Part shown: positions 59,161 to 59,874 of the stretch, piece after piece | How positions within the stretch are numbered: the stretch's first letter is position 1 | How the letters are laid out: every line of letters begins with the position of its first letter | Assembly: GCF_003602235.1 (NCBI RefSeq) | Contig: NZ_QZVS01000081.1 | Coordinates: forward strand, 39,201-99,074 | Length of the DNA stretch: 59,874 nt | DNA from: Cryobacterium melibiosiphilum | Lineage (GTDB): Bacteria > Actinomycetota > Actinomycetes > Actinomycetales > Microbacteriaceae | Direction of reading: 5' to 3' | Position numbers and translations under genes: made by a program | Notes under the pieces: generated by a model | Database searches by the model: none | Told to the model about the DNA's origin: nothing | The model's input: only the letters and a program-made list of their open reading frames with translations

Positions 59161-59546
59161 CGGCGGCGGGAGCTTTCGAGCTGGCGGGCGCAGGCGATGC
59201 AGAGTTCGGCGGCCGGACGGTATTCGAGGCGTTCCTGCCCGATGCGCTCGCCGGCGCGGGTGCAGAACCCGTAGCTGCCGTCGGCCACGCGGGCCAGCGC
59301 CCGGTCGATGGCGCCGAGCTCGACCTCGAATTCGCCCTGGAACTTCGACATGCGCGACCACTCGGTGCGCAGCGACGACGCTTCGGCGTCGTGGGCGCCA
59401 TCCGTCGATCCGTCGCCGCGCGCGCCCTGCACGCCGGCGAACGTATCGGCGAGCGCCTGGATCTTGTCCGTGATCTCGGTGCGGTGTTCGGTCAGGAGCA
59501 GGTTGAAGGCGTGCAGTTCGTCAGGGGTGAGTGGTGTCAAGGGCAT
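59157..59546 (-). CDS. TraR/DksA family protein with incomplete zinc finger
   Basis: This 129-aa protein has the coiled-coil plus zinc-finger plan of TraR/DksA proteins that bind RNA polymerase: EITDKIQALADTFAGV, VELGAIDRALARVADGSYGFC, then RIGQERLEYRPAAELCIACARQ. The finger normally has two CxxC pairs; here the first reads CTRA, leaving three Cys. The DKSA-type acidic coil tip is not obvious. The 3' end overlaps the tandem repeat. Confidence 0.85.
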   Translation of the reverse strand: MPLTPLTPDELHAFNLLLTEHRTEITDKIQALADTFAGVQGARGDGSTDGAHDAEASSLRTEWSRMSKFQGEFEVELGAIDRALARVADGSYGFCTRAGERIGQERLEYRPAAELCIACARQLESSRRR

Positions 59547-59588
59547 TGGTCCATGGTCTCACGCCGCGTCTGGCGGCACCGGTGCCGC

Positions 59589-59874
59589 TCAGATCAGGCC
59601 GCGCAGAAACTCCTCGATGCCCACGCCGGCGCGGGCGGCCCGCTGCTGCAGCCGGGTCAGCTCGAGCGGCGACAGCGTCACCGTGACCGTGCTCAGGTCG
59701 TCTTCGGACTCTCCGAATTCCGGCTCGTCAAAATCGAACAGGCCCGGATGCTGCGCCGCCGCGGGCGTTGCGGGCACGATGGTCGCGGCCCGGCGTGCTG
59801 CGGGCGCGGCCTTGACGGCGGCGCGGGCAGGCGGGGCATCCGCTGCCGCGATCGTGGCCCCGACCGGAACGGGC
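59589..59874 (-). CDS. Hypothetical protein (5' end beyond the window)
   Basis: The visible 94 codons stay open to the window edge, so the start lies outside. The sequence is an Ala/Pro-rich region followed by FDFDEPEFGESEDDLS and a C-terminal ribbon-helix-helix-like segment (VTVTLSPLELTRLQQRAARAGV), ending IEEFLRGLI. An internal GTG at 59777 could be a start, but the Ala-rich frame before it has the same codon pattern. A small DNA-binding or regulatory protein is possible; the function is unknown. Confidence 0.6.
   Translation of the reverse strand, partial: PVPVGATIAAADAPPARAAVKAAPAARRAATIVPATPAAAQHPGLFDFDEPEFGESEDDLSTVTVTLSPLELTRLQQRAARAGVGIEEFLRGLI

Overview
The window is a high-GC actinobacterial chromosome segment carrying about 54 protein-coding genes, two of them cut by the window edges. 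Gene content, codon use and the very frequent word GCATCCG/CGGATGC resemble Microbacteriaceae (Cryobacterium-like); this placement is an inference. I see no rRNA, tRNA, CRISPR array, prophage or transposase. Gene density is high, many operons have 1-14 nt overlaps, and no gene-free stretch exceeds 300 bases.

1-11.6 kb: a minus-strand fructose operon (DeoR regulator, 1-phosphofructokinase, PTS fructose EIIABC cut at the left edge), divergent sbcD-sbcC, an HSL-type esterase, an AraC regulator, a small HAD nucleotidase-like protein and a membrane-anchored HtrA-type protease with a PDZ domain. 11.6-24.8 kb: a ferric-iron-type ABC importer, a tyrosine phosphatase, a DUF2834 membrane protein, a polar amino acid (cystine-type) ABC importer, RecQ with a C-terminal phosphoribosyltransferase-like domain, a DUF2510 membrane protein and an M18 aminopeptidase. 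24.8-31.7 kb: a MerR regulator with a 17-bp palindrome at its start, a membrane protein, an MpaB/DUF2236 oxygenase, a YedY-like protein without cysteine, an MFS sugar porter and a lone TIGR02679/JetD-like Toprim protein.

31.7-45.2 kb: a hydrogen-oxidation island. A rightward operon encodes hypA, hypB, the small and large subunits of a group 1h (actinobacterial high-affinity) [NiFe]-hydrogenase, a NifU/Rieske-like Fe-S protein, DUF5947, DUF6084, a 487-aa unknown, a 39-aa DUF6893-type membrane peptide, a maturation protease and hypC. Facing away from it is a four-gene operon joining a FecBCD-type ABC importer to a HoxN/NicO nickel permease, best read as its nickel supply. hypD, hypE and hypF are not in the window.

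45.3-55.5 kb: an anchored-repeat ABC system (TIGR03769-03773 type): secreted and wall-bound choice-of-anchor M proteins, a ZnuA-like binding lipoprotein with an internal repeat, an ATPase and a permease. Two similar 19-bp imperfect palindromes precede its two transcription units and look like Zur/Fur-family operators, so zinc or manganese uptake is the likely role. 55.5-59.9 kb: a DUF6390 protein, a gluconate-dehydrogenase-subunit-3-like protein coupled to a GMC oxidoreductase, a DksA/TraR-like protein and a partial hypothetical gene.

Three long hairpin repeats lie directly after genes, at 17.1, 26.5 and 55.6 kb, and short 14-18-nt tandem repeats cluster at several gene ends. The strongest leads for new biology are the uncharacterised accessory genes and composite nickel operon of the hydrogenase island, the permuted repeat insertion in the metal-binding lipoprotein, the orphan JetD-like nuclease, and an anchor-M gene that seems to start at ATC.
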